From an uncultured Lachnospiraceae bacterium (GTDB lineage Bacteria; Bacillota; Clostridia; Lachnospirales; Lachnospiraceae), in contig CANQVT010000017.1 in assembly GCA_947627365.1 (NCBI GenBank), positions 1-47,320 on the forward strand: a stretch of 47,320 nt of DNA. The letters are read 5' to 3'. The notes under the pieces were generated by a model. The model saw nothing but the letters and a program-made list of their open reading frames with translations, was not told the DNA's origin and ran no database searches. Each line of letters starts with the position of its first letter. Position 1 is the first letter of the stretch. Below are positions 16,543 through 25,350 of the stretch, piece after piece. A program made the position numbers and the translations under genes.

Positions 16543-16629
16543 ATGCTCTCCTTATTCATTAAATCCGTACAGTTCGTTTACATAGTTTTTTCAGACATGG
16601 CTGACGACCGCCGCTCTATCGGCGGGCGG

Positions 16630-17979
<1,350 letters not shown>

Positions 17980-18270
17980 TTATTCTTCTGCTGCAACCGG
18001 AATGATAGAAACCTGTTTCTTATCTCTTCCCTTTCTCTCAAACCGCACAATACCGTCTGCCTTCGCGTACAGGGTATCGTCGCCGCCGCGTCCCACATTC
18101 ACGCCCGGGTGAATCTTCGTGCCGCGCTGCCTGTAAAGAATGTTGCCGGCTTTTACAAACTGTCCATCCGCTCTCTTCGCGCCAAGTCTCTTTGACTCGG
18201 AGTCTCTGCCGTTCTTGGTAGAACCGACACCCTTCTTGTGAGCGAATAACTGAAGGTTCATCTTCAACAT
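17980..18270 (-). CDS. rpmA: 50S ribosomal protein L27 with cleavable N-terminus
   Basis: The 96-aa ribosomal protein reaches into the peptidyl transferase centre with its N-terminus. The first residues [14 protein letters not shown] carry the Firmicutes extension that must be removed before HKKG can enter the ribosome; the cleavage motif is [10 protein letters not shown], cut after F. The protease Prp is encoded 2 bp upstream. The rest ([30 protein letters not shown]) is standard L27. Confidence 0.97.
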   Translation of the reverse strand: MLKMNLQLFAHKKGVGSTKNGRDSESKRLGAKRADGQFVKAGNILYRQRGTKIHPGVNVGRGGDDTLYAKADGIVRFERKGRDKKQVSIIPVAAEE

Positions 18271-18272
18271 AA

Positions 18273-18599
18273 TTACACCTCCTGAACTTCTAAGGTAATG
18301 TATTCCTTTCCGTAACCCGCCTCTATGCTCCCTATTCCGAGCACAAGGCTGTCCATCAGCAAGGCTGCTCTCTCACCGGGCGTTTCGGAAAAACTCATCC
18401 GCAGATACCCGCCGTCCTCAGTCTGCTCCAGTTCAAACGCATCTTCAGTGAATTCCTCAATAGAATTTACCGCATTGATCGCGAGAGCAGACACCGCCGA
18501 ACAGATAATGTCCTCACCGGACTGCGCGTAACCCGCGTGTCCCCGGCTTTCAAAGCCCCTGTACTGATCTCCTGACTTCCACACTGTAAATCGGATCAT
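18273..18599 (-). CDS. prp: Ribosomal-processing cysteine protease Prp
   Basis: The 108-aa protein removes the N-terminal extension of L27. The catalytic pair is H21 in GHAGYA and C33 in EDIICSAVS, with the spacing of the Staphylococcus enzyme (H22, C34). I start at ATG 18599. A TTG three codons earlier, overlapping the rplU stop, is an alternative; neither has a clear ribosome-binding site, so translation is likely coupled to rplU. The position between rplU and rpmA is conserved in Firmicutes (ysxB). Confidence 0.93.
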   Translation of the reverse strand: MIRFTVWKSGDQYRGFESRGHAGYAQSGEDIICSAVSALAINAVNSIEEFTEDAFELEQTEDGGYLRMSFSETPGERAALLMDSLVLGIGSIEAGYGKEYITLEVQEV

Positions 18600-18604
18600 A
18601 CCGG

Positions 18605-18910
18605 TCAACCGTTGATCTTTTCGATCTTGACCTGTGTGTACTGCTGTCTGTGACCATTCTTCTTGTGGTATCCGGACTTTCTCTTGTACTTGTAAACGAT
18701 GACCTTTTTCGCCTTGCCGTTCTTCACGACCGTAGCGGTAACCGTCGCGCCGGCAACATCAGCGCCGACCTTCAGTCCGTCATTGCTTACTGCAAGCACC
18801 TGATCAAACGTAACAACCTCGCCGGCTTCCACACCAAGCTTTTCTACGTTAATGATATCGCCTTCGGCTACTTTGTACTGTTTACCACCTGTTGCAATAA
18901 TCGCGTACAT
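18605..18910 (-). CDS. rplU: 50S ribosomal protein L21
   Basis: The 101-aa protein is of normal size, starting [14 protein letters not shown] and ending with the conserved basic [21 protein letters not shown]. It binds 23S rRNA and L20. The ATG at 18910 has GGGAGGTGCC upstream; the longer frame is the leader. It is the first gene of the ribosome-assembly operon and is preceded by an L21-type leader and a good promoter. Confidence 0.97.
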   Translation of the reverse strand: MYAIIATGGKQYKVAEGDIINVEKLGVEAGEVVTFDQVLAVSNDGLKVGADVAGATVTATVVKNGKAKKVIVYKYKRKSGYHKKNGHRQQYTQVKIEKING

Positions 18911-18983
18911 ATGGCACCTCCCGTTATCATTACTCGCCAAATTCGGTGGCCCGCAGGCACTTATACCTCTTTGTGCGGCATAC
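18911..18983 (-). ncRNA. L21 leader of rplU (cis-regulatory RNA)
   Basis: Between the predicted transcription start near 18983 and the rplU ATG lies a 73-nt leader with GCCGCAC, AGAGGTATAAGTGCCTGCGG and GGGCCACCGAATTTGGCGAG on the minus strand. CCGCA pairs with TGCGG around an AGAGGUAUAAGUG loop. This matches my memory of the Firmicutes L21 leader, through which L21 is thought to repress its own operon. No database search was possible. Confidence 0.7.
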
Positions 18984-18989
18984 TTAAAC

Positions 18990-19018
18990 AAAATAGCATA
19001 TTTTCCGGGCAGAGTCAA
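18990..19018 (-). promoter_or_regulatory. Promoter of the rplU operon
   Basis: On the minus strand TTGACT (19013-19018), 17 bp, TATTTT (18990-18995). It drives rplU through at least rsfS and the sseB-like gene, since gaps downstream are short. Confidence 0.65.
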
Positions 19019-19113
19019 CTGTTTTTTCCGGTTTCCGAACCATTTTTACCACTGCTTTTATCATTTCTTCTGTAAGTATGATTTCCCCTGTATGGTGCGG
19101 ATATTCTACCCTT

Positions 19114-19830
19114 CTACCAGATCAGCGCGTACACGACCGGACCCAGCAGAGCCGGGAGCATGTTTCCGACCCGGAATTTCTTTCCGAAGGCGACGTTTAC
19201 GCCCACACAGAAGATCAACGCGGAACCGATAAAGGAGAGATTCGCGATCAGCGCTTCGCTGATAAAATTGCCGACAAAATGGGCGATCAAGGTCAGCGCG
19301 CCCTCGTAGACCAGGATCGCGAGCGCCGAACACATCACTCCGACACCGTAGGTAGACGCCAGCACGATCACGATCGCAAAGTCAAGCACGGCCTTCGCGG
19401 TGAGCATCGTCGCGTCGCCGCTCAAGCCGTCCTGGATCGAGCCGACGATCGCCATCGCCCCGACACAGATGATCAGGGACGTATTGACGAAGCCTTCCAC
19501 GAAGCGCGCGTCTTTCTCCGCGTGGAACATGCTCTTCAGCTTCTCTCCGACCGTGTCCATGCGTTTCTCGATATCCACAAGCTCGCCGAAGAGTCCGCCG
19601 AGCACAAGGGAAAAGATCAATAGCATGCTGCCCTTTGTCTGAATGCTCCCGTCCACGATCTCGATCATGCCCTGCAGCACGCCCGCCGTCCCGATGAAGA
19701 TCGTCGCGACGCCGCAGCCGGCCATCAAAGCATCCTGCAGCTTTTGCTTCATTCCCTTGCGCAGCAGGATTCCGATGGCGCTGCCCGCCACGACCCCTGC
19801 GGTATTGATCAAAGTCCCCAGTCCGAACAT
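19114..19830 (-). CDS. DUF554-family membrane protein
   Basis: The 238-aa protein has about seven hydrophobic helices and matches DUF554 (YdfK/YqgA family): MFGLGTLINTAGVVAGSAIG at the start, GGLFGELVDIEKRMDTVG after the second helix, and the STYGVGVMCSALAILVYEGAL block. Its function is unknown; a transport role is likely from topology only. The ATG 19830 lies one base after the HAD gene stop, with AGGGGG inside the end of that gene, so the two are translated together. The 95 bp between its stop and the rplU promoter show no strong terminator. Confidence 0.85.
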   Translation of the reverse strand: MFGLGTLINTAGVVAGSAIGILLRKGMKQKLQDALMAGCGVATIFIGTAGVLQGMIEIVDGSIQTKGSMLLIFSLVLGGLFGELVDIEKRMDTVGEKLKSMFHAEKDARFVEGFVNTSLIICVGAMAIVGSIQDGLSGDATMLTAKAVLDFAIVIVLASTYGVGVMCSALAILVYEGALTLIAHFVGNFISEALIANLSFIGSALIFCVGVNVAFGKKFRVGNMLPALLGPVVYALIW

Positions 19831-19831
19831 A

Positions 19832-20665
19832 TCAGATATCCCCCTGCTCTTCAAGAATGTGAAAGATTTCCCGCGCGACGCCGTCCTCATCGTTAGACAG
19901 TGTGATCCGGTCCGCGGCTGCCTTGCAGGCATCAGACGCGTTCGCCACCGCGATTCCAATCCCGGCATATTCGAGCATATGCGCGTCGTTGTCGCCATCT
20001 CCAAACGCCGCGAGCGATTCGCGCGGGAGACCGAGCTGCTCCAATACAAACTGAACTCCGGAATGCTTGCCGCAGTCTTTATAGGAAACCTCCAGAAGCT
20101 GTCCGACCGAGGATGTGATATAGACGTCTGACAGCTTCTCCTCAAACAGCTTCCATAATCTGGCTTTCAATCCCGGATCGTCGATCACAAGATCCATACA
20201 ATCCAGCCTTGAGGCATTCTGCAGTATGAAATCCGGAAAGTCTGCCACAGGCGTCCGCGTGTTCTGCACATACGAGATGGATTTTGTGCCATAGCGAAGA
20301 GGATCTGCGACATAGTCTGCCTGCGCGAAAGGTTTTCCGTCGATAAAAACTTCAAAAGCGGCGTGCACTCCCCTTGTGAGCCGCAGGATCTCACGCACAG
20401 ACTGTTCTGTCAGCTTGTATTGCTTCAGACAGGCATTTGTGCAAAGATCATAGACTGCCGCGCCATTTGAAGTCACGGCGTAGCGGATACCGTCAAGCGT
20501 TCGGATCTCTTCCGGAAGAGAGTTTAGCGCTCTTCCGCTTGCGACGACGATATGGACGCCTTTCCCGATCGCATATGCAAGTGCCTGCCGCGTGTATGTA
20601 CTTAAATGCCCCTGGCTGTTCAAGGTTGTGTAGTCCAAGTCCAGGGCGATGCAGCGTATGTTCAT
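19832..20665 (-). CDS. Cof-type HAD-IIB phosphatase
   Basis: The 277-aa protein is a haloacid-dehalogenase phosphatase of the Cof/YidA class, probably acting on sugar or cofactor phosphates. Motif I is DLDYTTLN (nucleophile D and acid D two residues later), motif II is VASGR, and motifs III/IV are the K of CGKHSGV and FGDGDNDAHML. The cap domain lies between. Motif I has Tyr where most relatives have Gly (DxDGT), which is within family variation. GGAGG precedes ATG 20665. A perfect 30-bp palindrome lies 26 bp upstream of the start codon. Confidence 0.88.
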   Translation of the reverse strand: MNIRCIALDLDYTTLNSQGHLSTYTRQALAYAIGKGVHIVVASGRALNSLPEEIRTLDGIRYAVTSNGAAVYDLCTNACLKQYKLTEQSVREILRLTRGVHAAFEVFIDGKPFAQADYVADPLRYGTKSISYVQNTRTPVADFPDFILQNASRLDCMDLVIDDPGLKARLWKLFEEKLSDVYITSSVGQLLEVSYKDCGKHSGVQFVLEQLGLPRESLAAFGDGDNDAHMLEYAGIGIAVANASDACKAAADRITLSNDEDGVAREIFHILEEQGDI

Positions 20666-20690
20666 TGTTGCCTCCAAAGGATTCTGCATA

Positions 20691-20720
20691 TCTTCGTGTA
20701 TAGTTCACTATACACGAAGA
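20691..20720. promoter_or_regulatory. Perfect 30-bp palindrome, likely operator
   Basis: Arms TCTTCGTGTATAGT (20691-20704) and ACTATACACGAAGA (20707-20720) are exact reverse complements around a 2-bp centre. The site lies between the HAD gene start and the divergent ferritin-like gene. It includes TATAGT- and TATACA-like -10 sequences, so a bound dimer could block either promoter. There is no T-run on either side, which argues against a terminator. Confidence 0.6.
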
Positions 20721-20757
20721 GTATATCATAGATTCTCATAATATGCCACCAGGCAGG

Positions 20758-20786
20758 TTGTCGTTTTGCAAAAATTCGCGTATAGC
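20758..20786 (+). promoter_or_regulatory. Possible promoter of the ferritin-like gene
   Basis: TTGTCG (20758-20763), 17 bp, TATAGC (20781-20786). The -10 is imperfect. The start codon is about 55 nt downstream. Confidence 0.4.
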
Positions 20787-20842
20787 ATTCCGGAAATCGG
20801 AACAGACTAGCATTGTACAAAGTCGAACGAAAGGAGTATATT

Positions 20843-21277
20843 ATGGGCAATCAAGACACGATACATCTATTGAAAGAATGCGATTCCGGCACGAAAATGG
20901 CGGTGGCCTCTTTTGACGAAGTGCTGGATCGCATCAGTGACTCGGACATGAAGCAGCTGCTGATCGACAGCAAAGAGCATCACGAGAAGCTCGGGAATGA
21001 GATTCATGGACTGTTAAGCCAGTATCAGAGTGAAGAAAAGGATCCGAATCCGATGGCAAAAGGGATGTCCTGGCTTAAGACAAACGTAAAAATGGGCATG
21101 GACAAGAGCGATGCCACTGTCGCGGATCTGATCACAGACGGCTGCAACATGGGCGTAAAATCACTGCACAAATATTTGAATCAGTATCCGACTGCCGACG
21201 ACACCTCAAAAGAGATCTGCCGCAGACTGGCGTCCATGGAAGACCAGCTCTGCAAGGATCTGCGCAGTTATCTGTAA
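20843..21277 (+). CDS. Ferritin-like four-helix protein (DUF2383/PA2169-like)
   Basis: The 144-aa, fully helical protein has repeated heptad-like helices and several acidic/histidine positions (SFDEVLDRI, SKEHHEKLGNEI, two E/D-rich helices later). It resembles the small DUF2383/PA2169 ferritin-like group of unknown function. The complete E-x-x-H ferritin metal set is not clearly conserved, so iron or oxidative-stress roles are only a guess. The start ATG 20843 follows AAAGGAG. It is monocistronic with a strong terminator shared with tRNA-Thr. Confidence 0.55.
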   Translation: MGNQDTIHLLKECDSGTKMAVASFDEVLDRISDSDMKQLLIDSKEHHEKLGNEIHGLLSQYQSEEKDPNPMAKGMSWLKTNVKMGMDKSDATVADLITDGCNMGVKSLHKYLNQYPTADDTSKEICRRLASMEDQLCKDLRSYL

Positions 21278-21340
21278 GCGTCAAAATGAGAGTGCGCGAA
21301 CATGCCAGGGCATACAGACAAACTATCGTCAGGTAATGAA

Positions 21341-21370
21341 AAAAGTCCCGCATCCACGGGACTTTTCTGA
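21341..21370. terminator. Bidirectional terminator between the ferritin-like gene and tRNA-Thr
   Basis: AAAAGTCCCG (21341-21350) and CGGGACTTTT (21357-21366) are perfect 10-bp arms around a 6-nt loop. A-tracts and T-tracts on both sides make it usable from either strand. Confidence 0.9.
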
Positions 21371-21372
21371 TA

Positions 21373-21445
<73 letters not shown>

Positions 21446-21448
21446 ATC

Positions 21449-21468
21449 TCGGCTGGCTTCCCAGCCGA
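21449..21468 (-). other. Hairpin in the 5' leader of tRNA-Thr
   Basis: TCGGCTGG (21449-21456) and CCAGCCGA (21461-21468) pair perfectly around a 4-nt loop. It sits 3 bp upstream of the mature tRNA 5' end, inside the transcript from the promoter at 21476-21504. On the plus strand it is followed by CTTTTGTATT, so it could also stop transcription from that side. Confidence 0.5.
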
Positions 21469-21475
21469 CTTTTGT

Positions 21476-21504
21476 ATTATATATAATTTCCATTCATTTT
21501 GCAA
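21476..21504 (-). promoter_or_regulatory. Promoter of tRNA-Thr
   Basis: On the minus strand TTGCAA (21499-21504), 17 bp, and a perfect TATAAT (21476-21481). Transcription would start near 21469, just before the leader hairpin. Confidence 0.7.
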
Positions 21505-21533
21505 GTCTTTTTTTCAGGAGTTTCACGACGCCA

Positions 21534-22298
21534 TTATGTATCCTGTCCCGCCCTGAGAAGCTTCAGCTCTTCAATGATCGCCGGCAGCGCAACCTTCGCC
21601 TGCTCACTGATAAAATAGTCCGCGTCCTGATCGCCGCGCGCAGACCCGGAATGAATGAGGATCACGCTGTGGCCCTTGTAATATTTCAGGAACTGCTGGG
21701 CCATCTCGGATTTCATGTAGGCGCCGGCGAGAAGCAGCGTATCAGCCTTGGATACCTCCTCGGCAGCCTTTGTCATCCGGCCGATGTTGATCATCTCTCC
21801 CACCAACGTCACGCCCGGGTGGATCGGGATCCGGCACTTTTCACAGAGCGGCACTTTTTTCGCGTCGCGCAGGTATTCCATCGGGTACTCTCTGCCGCAG
21901 CGCGGGCAATGATTCTTCTCATAGATATTTCCATGAAGATCGTAGACGTTCTGACATCCGGCGCGCTTCGGGAAATCAAAGAGCTGCCGGCTGATCGTGG
22001 CCTTCAGCACGCCCATGCGCTCCAGCTCGGCAAGCGCCTGAAACGAGATGCCGGGATCCTCCTTCGCCTGATTCAGAACCTCATTCTGGTAAAACTCGTA
22101 GAACTTCTCAACACGTGTGCTGAAAAACTGCGCGCTGAACAGCTCCTCCGGAGAATAGTCGTATTTCGTCTCAATCGAATAGGCCGTCTCCATATTTCGC
22201 ATGGAAGAGATTCCGTCCTCCACGATCATCTCACGGCCGGAGAGACACACGACATAGCTGCTCTTCTGTAAAATTTCTGCGATCTGTCTGTAAATCAT
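21534..22298 (-). CDS. Sir2-like protein with altered NAD motifs
   Basis: The 254-aa protein starts at MIYRQIAEIL; the frame is open to 22382 but without a ribosome-binding site. It has the sirtuin order: an NAD motif, a catalytic loop, DLHGN with the catalytic His, a four-Cys zinc knuckle (CPRC and CEKC), and GVTLVGEM. However, the usual GAGIS is GREMI here (residues 21-25), and the TQNID loop reads S-R-Q-L-F, losing the Asn and Asp that bind the NAD ribose. The Arg that normally follows is kept. It may be a non-deacetylase relative with changed NAD chemistry, or a binding protein. It follows the CsoR-type gene with a gap of under 90 bp. Confidence 0.7.
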   Translation of the reverse strand: MIYRQIAEILQKSSYVVCLSGREMIVEDGISSMRNMETAYSIETKYDYSPEELFSAQFFSTRVEKFYEFYQNEVLNQAKEDPGISFQALAELERMGVLKATISRQLFDFPKRAGCQNVYDLHGNIYEKNHCPRCGREYPMEYLRDAKKVPLCEKCRIPIHPGVTLVGEMINIGRMTKAAEEVSKADTLLLAGAYMKSEMAQQFLKYYKGHSVILIHSGSARGDQDADYFISEQAKVALPAIIEELKLLRAGQDT

Positions 22299-22385
22299 AC
22301 CCTCACCCCCGATGCTGCCGTCCTTCCGTGACCGGCAGCGTTTCTGACCAGTCGACGCCTCGCCTGCAAAAAAGATCTTCATAGT

Positions 22386-22844
22386 TTACTTGATAAAGCG
22401 GTCGATCGCATTGCTGAGTTCCTCTATCTCCTGCATGTCGCCCGATTCGATCGCGTCGACAAGACAGTGCTTAATATGATCCTGAAGGATCACCTTGCCG
22501 GTATTGTTGATGGCAGCTTTCACCGCGGAAAGCTGGATCAGCACCTCACTGCAGTCCCTTCCGTCCTCGACCATGCGCTTGATGGACTGCATGTGTCCGA
22601 TCACCTTAGAAAGACGGTTCAATACGGCTTTCGTGTTCTCATGCGTGTGTGTGTGCTCATGCCCGTGTCCGGCGGCTCCCACATGTGTGTGCGTGTGCTC
22701 ATAGACTACGCCGTCGCTGCCTACATGCGTATGGGTGTGCTCGTAGGCAACGCCGTTCTCATCTGTGTGCGTATGCGTATGCGCAAGCGTGTGACCGCTG
22801 GCCTCTGCGGCAGCATGAACATTTTGTTCGTCAGAATTTGCCAT
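22386..22844 (-). CDS. CsoR/FrmR-family metal sensor with His-rich N-terminal repeats
   Basis: The 152-aa protein has a C-terminal CsoR domain (about 70-152), an all-helical DNA-binding repressor that releases DNA when it binds metal. C98, H123 and C127 fit the C-x24-H-x3-C spacing of copper-sensing CsoR exactly. The first 69 residues hold 16 histidines in four repeats built on H-T-H-T-H, two of them as YEHTHTHVG. Such tails are unusual for this roughly 90-aa family and could store or recruit Cu, Zn or Ni. GGGAGA precedes the ATG. No copA-like exporter or copper chaperone is next to it; its neighbours are glgB (36 bp upstream) and the Sir2-like gene. Confidence 0.88.
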   Translation of the reverse strand: MANSDEQNVHAAAEASGHTLAHTHTHTDENGVAYEHTHTHVGSDGVVYEHTHTHVGAAGHGHEHTHTHENTKAVLNRLSKVIGHMQSIKRMVEDGRDCSEVLIQLSAVKAAINNTGKVILQDHIKHCLVDAIESGDMQEIEELSNAIDRFIK

Positions 22845-22880
22845 ATAAATCTCCCGTTTCCGTCCTGTTGGTTCCGATAT

Positions 22881-25223
22881 CTATTTTGTACCGCCGGATT
22901 TCTTCGTCCGGCCACGTTTCACAGCCGGCTTAGCAGCCTGAACATCGGCTTCCGGCGCAGCTTTCTTTTTCGCTTTGGCCGGTTCAGAAGCTTTGGCAGC
23001 CTTTGCCGAATCCGTCTCCTCAATCCTGGTGCACTTGAAGACAGAAATCCCCATCGGCGGTACAAGCACCTCAATTGAATTCTCTCTGTCGTCGCAGGGG
23101 CTCTTTTTGGACGCCTTGACGCGCGGATTGATGTTTCCCTCCCCGCCGAACACGGTGCTGTCGCTGTTAAAGATTTCCTTGAACTTTCCGTTATAAGGTA
23201 CACCGATCTTATGCTTCGCATAGGCAAGCGGCGAGAAGTTACAGACGATGAGCAGGTCGTCCTCCTGCCGATTTCCTCTCCGCATAAACACGAGCATATT
23301 CTCATTCGCGGATATGTTGTTGATCCACTCGAAGCCAAACGGATCGTAATCTCTGCAGTACAAGGCCGGCTGTTCCTTGTAAAGCCGGATCAGCGCCTGG
23401 ACATAGTTTTTGAAGTTCTTATGGTCGTCGTACTCCAGCAGGTTCCATTCGACGGCACGCTCCTCGCTCCACTCTGTGAACTGCGCGATGTCCTGCCCCA
23501 TGAACAGAAGCTTCTTGCCGGGATGGGTCAGCATGTAGCCGTAGGCTGCGCGAAGGTTCGCGAATTTGGATTGGCGCTTGCCCGGCATCTTGCCGATCAT
23601 CGAGCTCTTTCCATGCACGACCTCGTCATGTGACAGCGTCAGGATAAAGTCCTCGCTGTACGCGTAGATCATGCTGAAGGTGAGCTCGCCATGATGATGG
23701 GAGCGGAAAAACGGGTCAAGCTGCATATAGCCGAGAAAATCATTCATCCAGCCCATGTTCCACTTATAGTCAAAACCGAGTCCGTCCGCTTCCACCGGAG
23801 TCGTGATTTTCGGCCATGCCGAGGATTCCTCCGCGATGAGCAGAGCCCCGTCCTGATCCTTTTTGAAGATTGAATTCAGATGCTTGAAAAACTCAACAGC
23901 TTCCAGATTTTCATTGCCGCCGTACATGTTCGCAACCCACTCGCCGTCGTTCCTGCCATAATCGAGGTAGAGCATCGACGCGACCGCGTCCATGCGGATT
24001 CCATCCGCGTGATAGACATTCTTCCAGAACAGCGCGTTAGCAATCAGGAAGTTGGAGACCTCAGGGCGACCGTAATTGTAGATCAAAGTACCCCAGTGCG
24101 GGTGCGTCCCTTGTCTTGGATCCAGATGCTCGTACAGACAGGTGCCGTCAAAGCCGCACAGCCCATGCGTGTCGCGCGGAAAATGTGCCGGCACCCAGTC
24201 GAGGATCACACCGATCCCCTGCCCGTGCATATAGTCGATAAAGTACATGAAATCCTGCGGCGTCCCGTAGCGGGCAGTCGGCGCGTAATATCCGGTCACC
24301 TGATACCCCCAGGACTCATCCAGAGGATGTTCCATCACCGGAAGCAGCTCGATGTGAGTATAGCCCATCTCTTTCACATAGTCCGCGATCATCGGCGCCA
24401 GCTCGCGGTAATTGTAAAAATACCGGCCGTCCTCCGGCTTCGCGAACGAGCCGAGATGTACCTCATACACAAACATCGGCTTGTCCTTGGTATCAAGTCC
24501 TCTGCGCTGCTCCATCCACTTCTGATCGCTCCAGCTGAAATCGCTCAGATCCGCCACGATCGAGGCAGTATTCGGGCGCAGCTCCGCCGCATTGCCGTAA
24601 GGGTCGGCCTTCAGGTATGTGAGACCGCCCCTCGCCTTGATCTCGTACTTGTACAGCGTGCCTGCCTCCAGTCCCGGCACAAAGAGGTCAAAAATGCCGG
24701 AATTCCAGAGCCTGCGCATCGGAAGCCGCCGGCCGTCCCAGAGGTTGAAATCTCCGACGACACTGACGCGCATCGCATTCGGCGCCCACACGGCAAAATA
24801 GACCCCCGGCGTCCCGTCGATCGTCATCGGATGCGCGCCGAGCTTCTCATAGATATTATAGCAGATCCCTGCGTTGAATTTCTTCGTGTCCTTTTCTGTG
24901 ATCTGCGGCGCAAACGCATACGGATCCCTGAGCTCCTGCTTTTTGCCGTCTGTATAGGTCACGAGATAGCTGTATTCCGGGATCTTTTTCCCAGGGAGAA
25001 GCACGGCGAAATATCCGGCTTCGTCCTCCTGATCCATCTGGTACGGCGTCTTGCGCCCGGCCGTCTTTACCGCTACAGATTTCGCGTCCGGGAAGAACGC
25101 CTGGATCATGATCCCTTCCTCTGTCTGATGCGGTCCGAGGTATTTCTCCGGGTGATCTTCTTCAGAATAGACGATCGCTTCTACGCCCGCCCAGTCCATC
25201 ATATCATATAACTTTTCATCCAT
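22881..25223 (-). CDS. glgB: 1,4-alpha-glucan branching enzyme with Lys/Ala-rich C-terminal tail
   Basis: The 780-aa protein adds alpha-1,6 branches to glycogen. It has an N-terminal CBM48-like region (about 20-220), GH13 catalytic (beta/alpha)8 barrel and C-terminal beta domain. GH13 motifs are ILDWVPAHF, GIRMDAVAS (nucleophile D), LIAEESS (acid/base E) and LSHDEVVHGK. The last about 45 residues are a low-complexity tail of A, K, P and E ending in K-R-G-R-T-K-K-S-G-G-T-K, not seen in most GlgB proteins. Other glycogen genes are absent from the window. GGAGG precedes the ATG and a sigma-A promoter lies 40 bp upstream. It may be co-transcribed with the CsoR-type and Sir2-like genes. Confidence 0.96.
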   Translation of the reverse strand: MDEKLYDMMDWAGVEAIVYSEEDHPEKYLGPHQTEEGIMIQAFFPDAKSVAVKTAGRKTPYQMDQEDEAGYFAVLLPGKKIPEYSYLVTYTDGKKQELRDPYAFAPQITEKDTKKFNAGICYNIYEKLGAHPMTIDGTPGVYFAVWAPNAMRVSVVGDFNLWDGRRLPMRRLWNSGIFDLFVPGLEAGTLYKYEIKARGGLTYLKADPYGNAAELRPNTASIVADLSDFSWSDQKWMEQRRGLDTKDKPMFVYEVHLGSFAKPEDGRYFYNYRELAPMIADYVKEMGYTHIELLPVMEHPLDESWGYQVTGYYAPTARYGTPQDFMYFIDYMHGQGIGVILDWVPAHFPRDTHGLCGFDGTCLYEHLDPRQGTHPHWGTLIYNYGRPEVSNFLIANALFWKNVYHADGIRMDAVASMLYLDYGRNDGEWVANMYGGNENLEAVEFFKHLNSIFKKDQDGALLIAEESSAWPKITTPVEADGLGFDYKWNMGWMNDFLGYMQLDPFFRSHHHGELTFSMIYAYSEDFILTLSHDEVVHGKSSMIGKMPGKRQSKFANLRAAYGYMLTHPGKKLLFMGQDIAQFTEWSEERAVEWNLLEYDDHKNFKNYVQALIRLYKEQPALYCRDYDPFGFEWINNISANENMLVFMRRGNRQEDDLLIVCNFSPLAYAKHKIGVPYNGKFKEIFNSDSTVFGGEGNINPRVKASKKSPCDDRENSIEVLVPPMGISVFKCTRIEETDSAKAAKASEPAKAKKKAAPEADVQAAKPAVKRGRTKKSGGTK

Positions 25224-25263
25224 AGCAATACCTCCAGACCTGAATTGTTTATCGATATTTATT

Positions 25264-25292
25264 ATTTTAACACCTATTCAGAATAAACTCAA
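25264..25292 (-). promoter_or_regulatory. Promoter of glgB
   Basis: On the minus strand TTGAGT (25287-25292), 17 bp, TAAAAT (25264-25269). The leader is about 35 nt. Confidence 0.55.
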
Positions 25293-25350
25293 GGAGAGAT
25301 TCCGATTCGTTGTACAAATCAGGCAATGGAAAAAGTAGCACATTTCGAAT

